Made by a program: the position numbers and the translations under genes | The notes under the pieces: generated by a model | Told to the model about the DNA's origin: nothing | Databases searched by the model: none | Seen by the model: only the letters and a program-made list of their open reading frames with translations | Shown here: one piece after another, positions 26,927 through 36,785 of the stretch | How positions within the stretch are numbered: the first letter of the stretch is position 1 | Layout: every line of letters begins with the position of its first letter | IMG/VR virus record: IMGVR_UViG_3300031673_000022 | Coordinates: 1-64,000 of that record | Length of the DNA: 64,000 bases | Reading direction: 5' to 3' (one strand) | From: a virus

Positions 26927-28240
26927 CTACACCAAGTTCAAATAAATCAATGTATCGGTGAGGGTGAAACCAACATTGACACCAGGTCCTCGGAACTGTG
27001 TGGGGTCGTAGATGTTCGGAGACCCTGCCCCGACGCCACTTGAATACACCTTGTAGGTGTACTGGTTCATGCCGTACTTGCCCATGAGGCGATTGGCAAC
27101 ATGCGCAATCGGCGTAGCCTGGCGGATGATGTCGCGCTTCGCGCTAGGCCATGCACCGGGGTCAGTACCACGCAAGTCCTCCAGCAGCTTAGAGGCAATA
27201 GTGTCATAGACACCCTGCTGGTCGATGTCGAGTGTAACCGATTGCCCGGAAAACGAGAACTGTAGTTCTCCAGCCAGGAGTTGCTGAGCGTGCATAGCCC
27301 AGAGGGCAGCAGCCTCGATGAGGAACCGGGTAGTGGTCGAGGCGTAGGGGAAGTTCAACAGCGACCAGTCGGAGGCCGGGGTTGTGCCGTTGAGAATTCC
27401 CAAGCCGCGCTGGAAATACTCGAAGAGGTCCGAGTCCGGGTACGACTGGATTGCTCCTTGTCGCTTCTGCAACTTGTCGATGAGGACGCGGAGCGACGGA
27501 CCTAGTGACCAGAAGACGGAGGGCGGGACAAAGATGCGCTGTACCGTCGTCTCGGTGGGGCTCGTGATTGTCTGCCGGTAGTTCCAGACAACCTGGATCT
27601 CTCCGAAGTCGGTGAGGGCCGGGGTATCGAAGATGTACGCGAAGAGGTTCTGCTCCTCGACCTCGACGATGGTTCCGCCCGCCAGGGAACCTGTGAACAG
27701 TGCCGTGTCCGAGGGGCAGGGGTTCGTCAACGACGACGACATGAACCCCTGGATCGAGATTTCGTCAGGACGACGAGGCAGCCGAAGCACAACGCGCTCC
27801 GAGTTTCCTGCGTAGACCATGTAAGACTCGGCCCGAACGTCATCGAGCGTGTCAGGTGTCCGCAGTTCGATGACATCGAAGGGCAGCGTCTGCTGAAGCT
27901 GCCTTGCCGTTTGCGCCACCATGTTCCAAACGATGCGCCACTTGTTCGACTGCGTGGACAGTGGAGCATCTTGCGGAACCGCCCATGAGGCTGTCCAGCG
28001 TCCTGGCTGCGAGCCGGGGGTACCCACGCCGGAGTTCACCTGGACACCGGAAGGGTCCACGATGGTGTACGAAGGCGACTCCGCCGGGTTAGCAGGCACA
28101 GCCGGGGTCGTGTTGTTGGGCGCGTCGTCGAAGAAGTCGGCCTCGAACACAACGCCAATTCCTCGCGCGTGTTGCGCCAGGTTAGGAGCAATTACTTGGT
28201 TGGTGGTACCACCGCCGGTTGCGTTCGTAGGGAAGGCCAT
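26927..28240 (-). CDS. Probable virion structural protein
   Basis: 437 residues from ATG 28240, behind GAGGAA; earlier starts would overlap the divergent gene. The first 130 residues are Ig-like beta (ADFFDDAP, SPSYTIVDPSG, GRWTASWAVP), followed by further beta segments and a helical region, like phage neck or baseplate proteins. The stop overlaps the start region of the 23829 gene. Confidence 0.65.
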   Translation of the reverse strand: MAFPTNATGGGTTNQVIAPNLAQHARGIGVVFEADFFDDAPNNTTPAVPANPAESPSYTIVDPSGVQVNSGVGTPGSQPGRWTASWAVPQDAPLSTQSNKWRIVWNMVAQTARQLQQTLPFDVIELRTPDTLDDVRAESYMVYAGNSERVVLRLPRRPDEISIQGFMSSSLTNPCPSDTALFTGSLAGGTIVEVEEQNLFAYIFDTPALTDFGEIQVVWNYRQTITSPTETTVQRIFVPPSVFWSLGPSLRVLIDKLQKRQGAIQSYPDSDLFEYFQRGLGILNGTTPASDWSLLNFPYASTTTRFLIEAAALWAMHAQQLLAGELQFSFSGQSVTLDIDQQGVYDTIASKLLEDLRGTDPGAWPSAKRDIIRQATPIAHVANRLMGKYGMNQYTYKVYSSGVGAGSPNIYDPTQFRGPGVNVGFTLTDTLIYLNLV

Positions 28241-28321
28241 GTCGTTCCTCGCTGATTCAGGATGCCGAGTTGGCAACCTATGAGGAGAGGAACCACCCCA
28301 CTCTCGGGAGAACCCCATCTA

Positions 28322-29266
28322 GTGCCAGCACGCATCTACCGACCCGAGTATGATCAGTCACGATTCGACAACTCGACAGTCGGGGGCGATCACTATCGCC
28401 AAATCGCAGAGCGTGAACTCATCCCGCGCATCATCGAGCGTCAGAAGCAGGCACTGAACGTCGTCCCGGACTTCTTCCGCTTCTACCAGAGAGCCTATAC
28501 TGGCCGTCGCTGCTCCTGCTTCTCATCGATCGAGACTTCCCCTGCGGCCTCTTGTGGGGTGTGCTTCGGTACTGGCAACACGGGCGGCTACCAGTTGTAC
28601 GGCCATGTGACGGATGTCTTTGATGCGACGGCTCCGTCCACGGCTATCTCCGTCGTGCAGGACTTCGACCAGATCACGCGCCCCATCCAGTTCCGCCTCA
28701 CCCATAGCGCGGTACGCGGGTACATCGACTTCACGATGCCTGTGCGGGGCGGCATCAACCGTTGCACGCTGGCCAGCCTTCACGCGGTAGCTCCTCGCGG
28801 AACACGGGTACGTGCCGGGGTGAAGCTGTTCAGCGAGCCTGATTTCGTCGACCTCACCGTGGAGGCAGTGACCGCACGCTTGCAGGCCGCTCAGACCTCG
28901 GGCGGGCTACACCTACGGGTTACCCTGGAGCGGGATTCGATCTCGGCTGAGAGCCCGCGCTTCTCGTTCTTGCGCGTCCGTTACCAGACGCTTGACGACG
29001 ACACCGTACGTGGAGACATCCCGCGCAGCACCGAGGCCAACCGCTCGTCGGAGTTCGGTTGGTTCGAGGATGTGGCCACGCGATCGATGTACCTCGACTC
29101 TACGCTGCGTTCTGTGACGACGGAAGACCTCTTCCGTCAAGTGAATACAGGCAGGTTGTGGAAGTGCTTCTCGACCAACGCGAACGCGCCGGGCGGTCTT
29201 CTCACGTCATGGGATCTTGAAATCCGTCTCGTCCAAAACAGCGAGAAGTACGCGAGCATCCCATGA
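28322..29266 (+). CDS. Probable virion protein with zinc motif
   Basis: 314 residues from GTG 28322, behind GGGAG at 28306-28310; ATGs at 28262 and 28280 are possible but lack ribosome sites. A Cys cluster RRCSC...CGVCFGTG near residues 60-80 suggests a structural metal site, as seen in some phage head-tail proteins. The rest is beta-rich. Stop overlaps the next ATG (ATGA). Confidence 0.65.
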   Translation: MPARIYRPEYDQSRFDNSTVGGDHYRQIAERELIPRIIERQKQALNVVPDFFRFYQRAYTGRRCSCFSSIETSPAASCGVCFGTGNTGGYQLYGHVTDVFDATAPSTAISVVQDFDQITRPIQFRLTHSAVRGYIDFTMPVRGGINRCTLASLHAVAPRGTRVRAGVKLFSEPDFVDLTVEAVTARLQAAQTSGGLHLRVTLERDSISAESPRFSFLRVRYQTLDDDTVRGDIPRSTEANRSSEFGWFEDVATRSMYLDSTLRSVTTEDLFRQVNTGRLWKCFSTNANAPGGLLTSWDLEIRLVQNSEKYASIP

Positions 29267-30663
29267 CCCCCACGTCCCGACGCCAAGTAGCCCGTGCCCT
29301 TCGTGCGGCAGCCAACGCGCTTAGTGCGGGCATCGTGAAGCACCCGCCCGCTATGCACGCGGAGATCCTTGAGTGGGTTCACGCTGTCGCCGCCGCGAAC
29401 ATGGTAGAGGCAATCAAGACGAAGATTGCCGAGACAAAGAAGGCGAAGAAGGAAGCGGCAGAGCGCTACGACAAGGTGCGCGAAGCGATCGACGACATCA
29501 AGGCCAACCCGACAACGTGGTCAGCATACAAGGCGTTCGACGAAGCGATGTGGGCTTTCGGCGCGCGGAGCCGTCGCCCCGTCCGCGACTTCCAGAAGCT
29601 CACGCCAGAGAGGAAGAAGGCGCTTGAGAAGACGGTGTGGGCCGAGATAGAGGAGGCTGAGGATCGTCTCAAGGGCAGCCTCGGGATCTACGACGAGTGG
29701 GTGAATGAGTTTCATCAAGAGCTGAATGCGCTCCATACGTACCTACGCCACGGGGTTGGTCCCGTTGATGATGAGGAAACCAAATCCTTTCCCATCAACA
29801 CCGAAGGCTGGGACTATGGCACTAAGGAGTACGTCGAAAGGCTCAACGACCGCCTGGTTACTATCACGCAAGGAAATATCGAATCGTACAAGGAAGCACT
29901 CAAGCTCATTCCAGCGGACAAGAGGAGGCGCCTTGAGCACCATATCGCCTTTGCGGAAGAGGATCTCGCAGCCTTGATGAAGGGTGAGCGCGCCGACTGG
30001 AAGAACATCACCGTCACGCTCGCCCTGGAACCAATCCAGAGTGAAGCCGCCTCGTGGAGTAGCGGGCGAAAGAACCTGCGCATCGTCATCCCGCGCATGA
30101 GCCCAGACCAGTTGAAGCATCTCTCAAAGGCACTGCGTCACGAGCTTCAACACTTCTCGCAGGCGTGGCTATCGTTCATCGCGGGCTGGACAGCATACCA
30201 GCTAACCGAAGGCGGTGAACAAGCCCCGCCTCTGGGGGGCTTGCCGACGAAGCGCTCTCAAACGCCCGAGTTCCAGCAGGAGATGTCCCCCGGCCGCAGC
30301 AAAGCCGACGACCCCAAGACCAAAGCGCTACTCAAGAAGCTCCGCTCAGAGGGCGTCAACACCAAGCTCATCGACTTCCACGACCTCGACGACATCGAGT
30401 TCTACACCGAGTTGCTCGACGCCATCGAACGGTTCAACGACAGGTTGGCGCACAACCCGCTCGACGCCAAGAAGAAGCGGCTCGCCATCAAACTCTTCGT
30501 AGGCGAGGGCGTCAACAACCCGGAGTTCTATCGCAAGACAAGCGACGTGCTCAAGTACCCGTGGGGTGAACCCGACAAGTTCTTCGCGAAGCTGTCGAGG
30601 ACGAAGCGCTCTGCGCGCAAGCTCCGCGAGGCGCGGTCAGAGTTCGTCAAGGCTGTGCTGTAA
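29263..30663 (+). CDS. Leader-bearing zincin metalloprotease-like protein
   Basis: 466 residues. The N-terminus [22 protein letters not shown] (residues 5-26; core ALRAAA) is the clearest copy of the shared leader, with the AGIVK ending. A long helical region follows. HELQH (293-297) in LRHELQHFSQ matches the HExxH zinc-binding motif of zincin peptidases, with strand IVIPRM just before. The third zinc ligand is not certain. It may be a virion-delivered protease. Translationally coupled to the structural gene before it. Confidence 0.68.
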   Translation: MTPTSRRQVARALRAAANALSAGIVKHPPAMHAEILEWVHAVAAANMVEAIKTKIAETKKAKKEAAERYDKVREAIDDIKANPTTWSAYKAFDEAMWAFGARSRRPVRDFQKLTPERKKALEKTVWAEIEEAEDRLKGSLGIYDEWVNEFHQELNALHTYLRHGVGPVDDEETKSFPINTEGWDYGTKEYVERLNDRLVTITQGNIESYKEALKLIPADKRRRLEHHIAFAEEDLAALMKGERADWKNITVTLALEPIQSEAASWSSGRKNLRIVIPRMSPDQLKHLSKALRHELQHFSQAWLSFIAGWTAYQLTEGGEQAPPLGGLPTKRSQTPEFQQEMSPGRSKADDPKTKALLKKLRSEGVNTKLIDFHDLDDIEFYTELLDAIERFNDRLAHNPLDAKKKRLAIKLFVGEGVNNPEFYRKTSDVLKYPWGEPDKFFAKLSRTKRSARKLREARSEFVKAVL

Positions 30664-30665
30664 AC

Positions 30666-30923
30666 CTACCCCGGCGGCAGGCCCGTCTTCACGAAGCGGT
30701 GGACGGCGGAGTTAGGCACCTTGCTCAGCCAGTAGGACTTGGCGGACTCGTAGTTGTTGAAGTTGCGGTACGCCGTCATGGGCTTCTCTTGATGCCCGCG
30801 ACGGAACGCACAGACGTAGACCTTACGCGGTGACCACCAAGCGAACCCGAATGGCCCGACCAGCACCCTCCCGCGTTTCGGGTCGTTCACCCAAATCGTC
30901 GCTGTCTTCCGCCACTTCGACAT
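30666..30923 (-). CDS. Hypothetical protein
   Basis: 85 residues, basic and aromatic, with WWSPRKVYVCAFRRG in the middle. Its 3' end faces the zincin gene's 3' end with 2 bases between. No family recognised. Confidence 0.6.
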   Translation of the reverse strand: MSKWRKTATIWVNDPKRGRVLVGPFGFAWWSPRKVYVCAFRRGHQEKPMTAYRNFNNYESAKSYWLSKVPNSAVHRFVKTGLPPG

Positions 30924-30946
30924 TCATGCTTACGGGTTCAGGCAGG

Positions 30947-32644
30947 CTAGCCCTGCTTCTTCAGATTCGCCTTTACGCACTTCTTCCCGTCAAAGTGGAA
31001 GCCATCGGGGCACCGACCTTGTTTCTTCCGGTAAGCGTCGGCCTTCATATTCTTGTCTTCCGCCTTGCGCTTCTCGCGGTCGTTGTGGATGTTCTCTTCA
31101 ACCTCGGTACGCTTCGGCTTCGGCTTCGGCGCGAAGTACCTCTCGGCGCTCTCTTCGGCTTCTTTCTCTCGGGCCTTGCGCTCCTTGCGCTCCTTGAACC
31201 AGTCAACAGCATCGTCGATGACGCCTGTTCCCAGCCCTGTCCCCTTTGGTGTGCCGGATCCGGGGCCTATGCGCGCCTGCAATGCGACCTCGATGTCTGC
31301 CTTCTTCTCTGAGTCATAGGTCTGCGGCCACAGCTCCCCCGTCTTGTTCGATACGACGCGCCACTTTCCATCACGTTTCACAACACAGCCACCGGAAGGG
31401 CACTTCCCTTCCTTCGCTAGGAGGACCTGGCCGGCAGCCTCGACGAGTGACCGCACGGCGTTCATGTCTACGGCTTCCCCGTACAGCACGTCAGCACGGG
31501 CGTCAGCGATCCAACCCCGCAGCAAGGAAGCGGGGCCGCGAACCGAACCAAGGACGGGGGAGAGGTTCCGCAGCGAGTGCTCGATGGCGCTTCGGTGGTA
31601 CACAAAGCCGGGCTCGCTCGCGAGAGACGGGTCCTTGAGCAGCTTCATAGAGTGCTCAAGTTCCTCCTTGATGAACTCAGCGGCCTCTCGCGAGACGGTG
31701 ATCCGATCGCTACCCCGTGCGAGCGCTTTCAGGACTTCCTTGGCGAGAGCGGGGGCACGGCGGCGGCGTCCTAGTACCGTGAGCTTTGTTTCAAGCTCCT
31801 CTTTTGCGAGTGGGGTGATGTCGAACGTGACCTCCGCTGCGGCTCTAACGTTTGCCACTATATCCTCGAATCCTGGGAAGTCGCCGCGAGGCAACTTCAC
31901 CCGTGTTTGGTCTGGCTGTGGGAGTTTCTTACCGCTCATCTTCTCAGCCCACGCGATGGCCTGAGCGATAGCTGCGGGACCCTTCGGGTCTTTAAGGACG
32001 GAGCGGATGCCCGCATCCTTCATCCATCCCTTCCCCTCCTGCCAACCACGCGAGGACTTCTTCGGGTAGCGGCGACCATAGGGGTCACTACCCCGATCTC
32101 CGCCTGAGGTCTGAGCCTTCGCGTTGTGGTACGGGATGGGGTGCATCGACGGCGGGAACTGGCTTGCCGTGGGGTCGATGATGGCCTTCGCGGACTTGGG
32201 GTCCTTGCCCCAGAACACGAAGAAGTGGCTACCCTCACCGAGAGCAGGCCACGTATCGCCCGAGAGTCTACCCGTGCGCCAGCCAAGCTGGACACCGCCA
32301 GCCAGGAACTTGAACATCGAGGCTGCGTTGTCGCACTGACCAGTGAGGGAGAGCCCTTCCTTTGAGGTTCCCTCTGGAGGAGGGAACTTCTCAAGGTACG
32401 TAAGGCTTCTTCCCCCCTTGTCTGGGTAAGTCGGAAGCGAACACCCCTTGACGTACTTTGCGACGAGCTTCAGGAGGGCTCTAAGCTCACGGGGAATTCT
32501 CGGCGTACTCGCGCTCACCTTGCCAGCGCGAGTACACCGTTGCCCACCAAGCCCCGCCCGATATTCATCCCAGAGGCACTCAACTTCGTCGAGTGACGGG
32601 AGACCGGGCGGGGTCAGTACGGGAGTAGTGCGTCGTCGTGCCAC
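30947..32644 (-). CDS. Papain-like (transglutaminase-fold) effector
   Basis: 565 residues from a GTG. The catalytic triad of a papain-like fold can be read: Cys104 in TGQCDNAASMF, His140 in EGSHFFVFWG and Asp157 in AIIDPTASQF. This C-H-D order with a DPTA motif is typical of transglutaminase/papain-like effectors. The second half is helical. The last 90 residues are a highly charged KPKPKRTEVEE tail ending in a small Cys pair (RCPDG...KKCVKA). Probably a virion-delivered protease, amidase or acyltransferase; the substrate is unknown. Confidence 0.65.
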   Translation of the reverse strand: MARRRTTPVLTPPGLPSLDEVECLWDEYRAGLGGQRCTRAGKVSASTPRIPRELRALLKLVAKYVKGCSLPTYPDKGGRSLTYLEKFPPPEGTSKEGLSLTGQCDNAASMFKFLAGGVQLGWRTGRLSGDTWPALGEGSHFFVFWGKDPKSAKAIIDPTASQFPPSMHPIPYHNAKAQTSGGDRGSDPYGRRYPKKSSRGWQEGKGWMKDAGIRSVLKDPKGPAAIAQAIAWAEKMSGKKLPQPDQTRVKLPRGDFPGFEDIVANVRAAAEVTFDITPLAKEELETKLTVLGRRRRAPALAKEVLKALARGSDRITVSREAAEFIKEELEHSMKLLKDPSLASEPGFVYHRSAIEHSLRNLSPVLGSVRGPASLLRGWIADARADVLYGEAVDMNAVRSLVEAAGQVLLAKEGKCPSGGCVVKRDGKWRVVSNKTGELWPQTYDSEKKADIEVALQARIGPGSGTPKGTGLGTGVIDDAVDWFKERKERKAREKEAEESAERYFAPKPKPKRTEVEENIHNDREKRKAEDKNMKADAYRKKQGRCPDGFHFDGKKCVKANLKKQG

Positions 32645-32658
32645 TACCCAGTATGCCG

Positions 32659-32670
32659 TTATCTAACACT
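32659..32670 (-). promoter_or_regulatory. AGTGTTAGATAA promoter-like motif
   Basis: Minus-strand AGTGTTAGATAA 15 nt upstream of the start at 32644, matching the motif before terL and before the gene at 32704. Confidence 0.28.
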
Positions 32671-32703
32671 TCTCGCGGGTTAGCTGCGGGCTCCTACCTA
32701 GAC

Positions 32704-33483
32704 TCAGGCTTCTTCCTGCTCCTTCGCAGCCGCCGCGTTGGCTCGCGCGTTATCGGCCTTCATCTGGTAGGCGATGCGATCACGCGCCCACACCTGAGCG
32801 TCATGCGGCCAGAAGGAGCCGGAGGCTACACCCTGGAGGTCCGCGACCGTGAGGTCCGCGAGCATGAGCGAAAGCTCACCAACCACCGCTGTGGAAGGAG
32901 TCGATCCGCTCTTGACGCGAGCTTCCAGCGCCGTGAGGCGGGTGCTGCGGTTGGACTCCAACTTCGGGTCAGCGCGCTGACCGTCTGCGTTCATGAGGTT
33001 GAGAGCCTCCGCGAGCTTCGGGTCCATGGCGGCGATGATGTTCTTCATGCCTGCGCTGCTCGCCTTCTGGCGCTCCGCCTTGTCACTCGCTGAGGCTTCC
33101 TTGTTCTTGCGCTTCTCGTCGGAGCGCGCGACGTAGGTGTTGTTCGCCTCGTTGTACGCGGCGCGGAACGACGCTTCCTGCGCCGGGTCGCCACGCTCGA
33201 TGAGGGCTTCCTCCTCGGAGACGACCTCGATCGTTCCATTGTTCAGCAGGCGACGGAACGACTCGGACTGCCGAAGGGCATCGGGGTCGATGTGGTCGCA
33301 GATGTTGAAGGCAATCGCCGTCCGGGGGATGTTGAACGAGCGTCCACCTTCCGCCGTCGGGAAGTTGAGGACCGTCATCATCTGAGCACCAGTCTCACGG
33401 TGCCGCGACTTGTTGCGGATGTAGAGGGGCTTGCGCTCCTGGAGGGTCTTGTCGATCTCGAAGAAGGAAGAATAGACGGTCAT
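32704..33483 (-). CDS. Hypothetical protein, possible head-region protein
   Basis: 259 residues. A beta-rich first 90 residues (SFFEIDKTL, YIRNKSRHRETGAQMMTVLNFP) is followed by a long charged helical region ending in an Ala/Glu-rich tail. It has its own AGTGGTAGATG motif and terminator upstream, suggesting strong independent expression. Family not recognised. Confidence 0.62.
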   Translation of the reverse strand: MTVYSSFFEIDKTLQERKPLYIRNKSRHRETGAQMMTVLNFPTAEGGRSFNIPRTAIAFNICDHIDPDALRQSESFRRLLNNGTIEVVSEEEALIERGDPAQEASFRAAYNEANNTYVARSDEKRKNKEASASDKAERQKASSAGMKNIIAAMDPKLAEALNLMNADGQRADPKLESNRSTRLTALEARVKSGSTPSTAVVGELSLMLADLTVADLQGVASGSFWPHDAQVWARDRIAYQMKADNARANAAAAKEQEEA

Positions 33484-33516
33484 GGAATACTCCGGGCGTT
33501 GGTGTCTGGGTCAGAG

Positions 33517-33529
33517 TTCATCTACCACT
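33517..33529 (-). promoter_or_regulatory. AGTGGTAGATGAA promoter-like motif
   Basis: Minus-strand motif 34 nt upstream of the start at 33483. It shares AGTGGTAGAT exactly with the motif before the terminase gene. Confidence 0.28.
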
Positions 33530-33547
33530 AGCACACCCCAAACGACT

Positions 33548-33581
33548 AGGGCCTTCTCCGACGACAATCGGAGAAGGCCCT
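33548..33581 (-). terminator. Strong 14-bp hairpin terminator
   Basis: AGGGCCTTCTCCGA pairs perfectly with TCGGAGAAGGCCCT around a 6-base loop. It separates the 1056-residue gene upstream from the gene at 32704. There is no long T tract, so it may act with other factors. Confidence 0.7.
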
Positions 33582-33614
33582 ACTTCTAGGCAAGCACGAC
33601 CGCCGGATCACATA

Positions 33615-36600
33615 CTAAGCGCTACGCTCAGTACGGCTGTCCAGCACCTCGCACACCAAAGGTGAAATCTGCGCGGTCTGTCCGCCAGACTTGTCTGCTA
33701 GGTACCCAAACTTTGCCATCCCACGAAGGGCGCGCACAGCAAGCCACCCGGGGACAACGGTCGCGGGGACGTCGTTTGAGGCGAGCAGCAGCGCGGTGCG
33801 CAGGTCTCGATCTCGAAAGACGATGCGGGCCAGGACGTGTCGTTGTCGAACTCCTGCTTGAACGGTGTTCGGCTTGTCGAGCATCTGGTTGATGGCGCGG
33901 GCGATCTCACTTCTCGTCAACGACGCGATGACAGGTTCTAGGTCAACCGCGCCCTCGACCGCCCGCGTAAACTCAAAGCCAGCTAGGCGCTTCTTGCATA
34001 CCTCGTAGACGTGCCATGCCTTCTCGCCGTGGTAGTTGGCGAGTTCTTCGAGCTTCTTCAAGCCCTTCCGCACAGTCTCCTCCGGAAATCCGATACCGAA
34101 GGCCGCTTCCAACAGCGCTGCTCTCTTGTATGGGCAGAGATGAATGAGACCGACCGTGCGACGAGTTCCGCCAGATAGAAACGCGGAAGACTCCAACAGA
34201 GGAGCGTCTGGTCCCTCGATCAGAAAGCTGTACGCCTGAGCCGTACGAAGTAGAGGAGCCACCTTGCTTGGACCGAAGTGGTTGTCGTGGTCATTGATGG
34301 GAATCGGACGAGAAGGCGCACCGGAACCGGAAATCCTACCGGTGCGTCCGGTATTCCGTCCCTTGCTGCGGCTCTCGGCAATGTTCGTGACCACTGTCTT
34401 GCCTCTCCTCGTCTTTCCAAGGTTGCTTGGATCGAGGTCTCTATGCTTGACATTGTTCTGCTTCAAGAAGCTGAGGATGGACTTTGCCCAGCGCACCTTA
34501 CGCTCTAGTCCTGGGTCTCTCCATACTGACTGCCTCGCTTTCATCAGGTGGTCACCACGCTCCTTCTTTGCGAAGGGGATCGCCTGGTCAGGTCGTCGAC
34601 GCCGCACTTCCGACGGGTCATAGACGCTCGGCTCGTCAACCGCAGCGACGTACTCAAGGAACTCCTGCACGTCCTCAGGATCAGCCGGACGTAGACCACC
34701 ATATTGCATAGCCCGCCAGCGGAAGAAGGTGTCTACAAACAACAGCCAGTCTTGCTCAGGAGGCCAGCGAAGGGTGTCGTGATGGATGGCCCACATGGGC
34801 TTCTTCCCACGAAGTCGAACCTCGAACACGTCATGGACAACAGGCATAGCGGGGTGCCGCTTGCTCTTCATGCGGTTCCACGCCTTACCCTCCATCTTGT
34901 CGGGGGTGAGCGTGATCGAGCCGGCTTGTTTTGGTAGCTCCCACGTCGTCAACGGACGGTGATGGTAGCGGCGGCGCCCTCCGATGACGGGTGCCCGTTG
35001 GCGAACACCCCTCTCAGGATCGATTCCAAGACGTTTGGCGATACGCTTCCACATCTTCGGGTGCTCGACGAACTCGTCCGGCTGGTCGAGATTGCCGTGC
35101 TTGATGTGCTTCCAGGCGTCGTGGGGGACTTTGAACGCAGATGACACTCGTACACCATGTTGGGCAACCGCGTTGCCGATCTCTCGTAACATGCGCTTCT
35201 TGTTCTTTGGAGTCAGGTGGTCCTTGACACGCAGCCAAGTACCGCTCTTCTTCAGGGCCTGTGAGAACGAGAGCCCGCTATCGATGACGCCCAACACCTC
35301 GTCGACGGCCTGCTGAATGAAGGCGCGCAACTCGACGGGCAGGTTGTGGTACCCCTTCTGGCCCAACCCTGTCGTCTCACGCACGTCGTCAGCCAGCTTG
35401 AGTGGGTTGAGCATTAGCTCAGTACCGTGTGTCACCTCGTGGATGAGGACGGAGTAAATCTCCTTCTCCAGTTGGTCTTCCTGATCGTGAAGCTCGGCAC
35501 ACGTCAGCTTCCCGAACAGCGAGATCACGATCTGAGTGTCCTCGGGCAATGAGTCGCCCCATTCGTCGGTGGCTTGCCGCCAAGCGGCTTGTTGCACAAA
35601 CTTGCGGTGTCCTGACTTGAAGGATAGCTTGTTCTTCGCCGTCACCACCACGGGAATCTTGTAGTTGACGTCGACGAAGCCCTTGCCATGCTTCAACGCC
35701 TTGGCGAGGGCGACGAAGCCAGCAGTGAATTTCATGCCAGGACCACCGGGATACCCGGAGTAGGTCGACAACGGGCGATACTTCCACGCCGTCTTTTTGT
35801 GGTCACCAACGGCTATCTCGCACCCCTTGAGCACGGCCTGCGCGACCTGCTTAGCGACGGCCTTCAGGTGCGTTTTGTCGATGGGGATGATTCCCGCCGT
35901 CACTGCGAAGGCGCCCTGGACAGGAGCAGATTCTAGTTGCTCTCTGTGCATCTTGATAGCGTCCACACGCTCCTTCTGTACACGCCTGCGTTCATCATCT
36001 TGCCACCGTCGATCGTCGTCGATCCGCTTACCGAGGGCATCCTGTGGATCGCTCTTCTCCCACCCACGAAAGTCCTTCATGTACTGCGGGCTCCACCAGA
36101 CCTGATCGTTCTCTAGGACGGCCTCTGAGCCTGGGAGTACAGCATCCACTGTCCACTCGTCGCTGTCCGGGGAATCGGGATGGTCATCCCCGAGATCGGG
36201 CGTGAACTTGATCTTGGCCGGGCGGTAAGTGCTCCGCTTAGCGAAGTCCTGTGCCTGCTTCTCATTCCCGAACGTCTTGACCACGCGCATAGGAACAAAT
36301 GCCCTGTCCTGCTTCTGGTAGCGGGGGTCGTTACGCACAAGGAATTCAATGTAGTTGTCGTTCTCCCGTGAGAAAAACACCGCGATGATGTCGTCAATAT
36401 TCACGTCCGCCCCGAGAACGTGGCGCCACTCGTCGTTGCTTGAGGCACCGAAATGCGCGGCGATCGTCGGGTCAGATGACCATTGGAGAAACTTGCGTGA
36501 GAGCTTGGGCGCATTGACGGGCTGCCCTCGGTACAGACGAACCTTCTGCCCTTTCTTACGCAAGCGCTCTCGAAGGGGCACGAACGCCTCGTATAGCTCC

Positions 36601-36785
36601 TCTGCGTACCGCTCAAGGGGAGGTACCTTCCCTATAAAGACACCATGTAGGAAGCTCTTGACATCTTGACGAATGGTAGCTGGGAGGCCGTCAAGGATCT
36701 GCTTGGCCAGGGGACGGAGGCTCCCGTACCGCTGCGCTGTTGCAGACACGCTCTCTACGTTGGATCGTCTCACTGCCATGCCCAT
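33615..36785 (-). CDS. ART and zincin polyvalent-type protein
   Basis: 1056 residues. An ART domain (about 80-175) shows the R-S-E order: VRLYRGQPV (Arg86), QWSSDPT (Ser103-104) and NYIEFLV (Glu147). A linker with AVTAGIIPIDK (295-304) resembles the shared processing motif. A zincin domain follows with HEVTH at 449-453. Further on, KHRDLDPSNLG resembles a protein-kinase catalytic loop but has no clear DFG, so it may be chance. The protein matches the published concept of phage polyvalent proteins that enter the host with the DNA. Confidence 0.72.
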   Translation of the reverse strand: MGMAVRRSNVESVSATAQRYGSLRPLAKQILDGLPATIRQDVKSFLHGVFIGKVPPLERYAEELYEAFVPLRERLRKKGQKVRLYRGQPVNAPKLSRKFLQWSSDPTIAAHFGASSNDEWRHVLGADVNIDDIIAVFFSRENDNYIEFLVRNDPRYQKQDRAFVPMRVVKTFGNEKQAQDFAKRSTYRPAKIKFTPDLGDDHPDSPDSDEWTVDAVLPGSEAVLENDQVWWSPQYMKDFRGWEKSDPQDALGKRIDDDRRWQDDERRRVQKERVDAIKMHREQLESAPVQGAFAVTAGIIPIDKTHLKAVAKQVAQAVLKGCEIAVGDHKKTAWKYRPLSTYSGYPGGPGMKFTAGFVALAKALKHGKGFVDVNYKIPVVVTAKNKLSFKSGHRKFVQQAAWRQATDEWGDSLPEDTQIVISLFGKLTCAELHDQEDQLEKEIYSVLIHEVTHGTELMLNPLKLADDVRETTGLGQKGYHNLPVELRAFIQQAVDEVLGVIDSGLSFSQALKKSGTWLRVKDHLTPKNKKRMLREIGNAVAQHGVRVSSAFKVPHDAWKHIKHGNLDQPDEFVEHPKMWKRIAKRLGIDPERGVRQRAPVIGGRRRYHHRPLTTWELPKQAGSITLTPDKMEGKAWNRMKSKRHPAMPVVHDVFEVRLRGKKPMWAIHHDTLRWPPEQDWLLFVDTFFRWRAMQYGGLRPADPEDVQEFLEYVAAVDEPSVYDPSEVRRRRPDQAIPFAKKERGDHLMKARQSVWRDPGLERKVRWAKSILSFLKQNNVKHRDLDPSNLGKTRRGKTVVTNIAESRSKGRNTGRTGRISGSGAPSRPIPINDHDNHFGPSKVAPLLRTAQAYSFLIEGPDAPLLESSAFLSGGTRRTVGLIHLCPYKRAALLEAAFGIGFPEETVRKGLKKLEELANYHGEKAWHVYEVCKKRLAGFEFTRAVEGAVDLEPVIASLTRSEIARAINQMLDKPNTVQAGVRQRHVLARIVFRDRDLRTALLLASNDVPATVVPGWLAVRALRGMAKFGYLADKSGGQTAQISPLVCEVLDSRTERSA

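Noticed and set aside
34480-34500. Kinase assignment from KHRDLDPSNLG in the 1056-residue protein
   Set aside because: No DFG or N-lobe motifs, so not called as a kinase domain.
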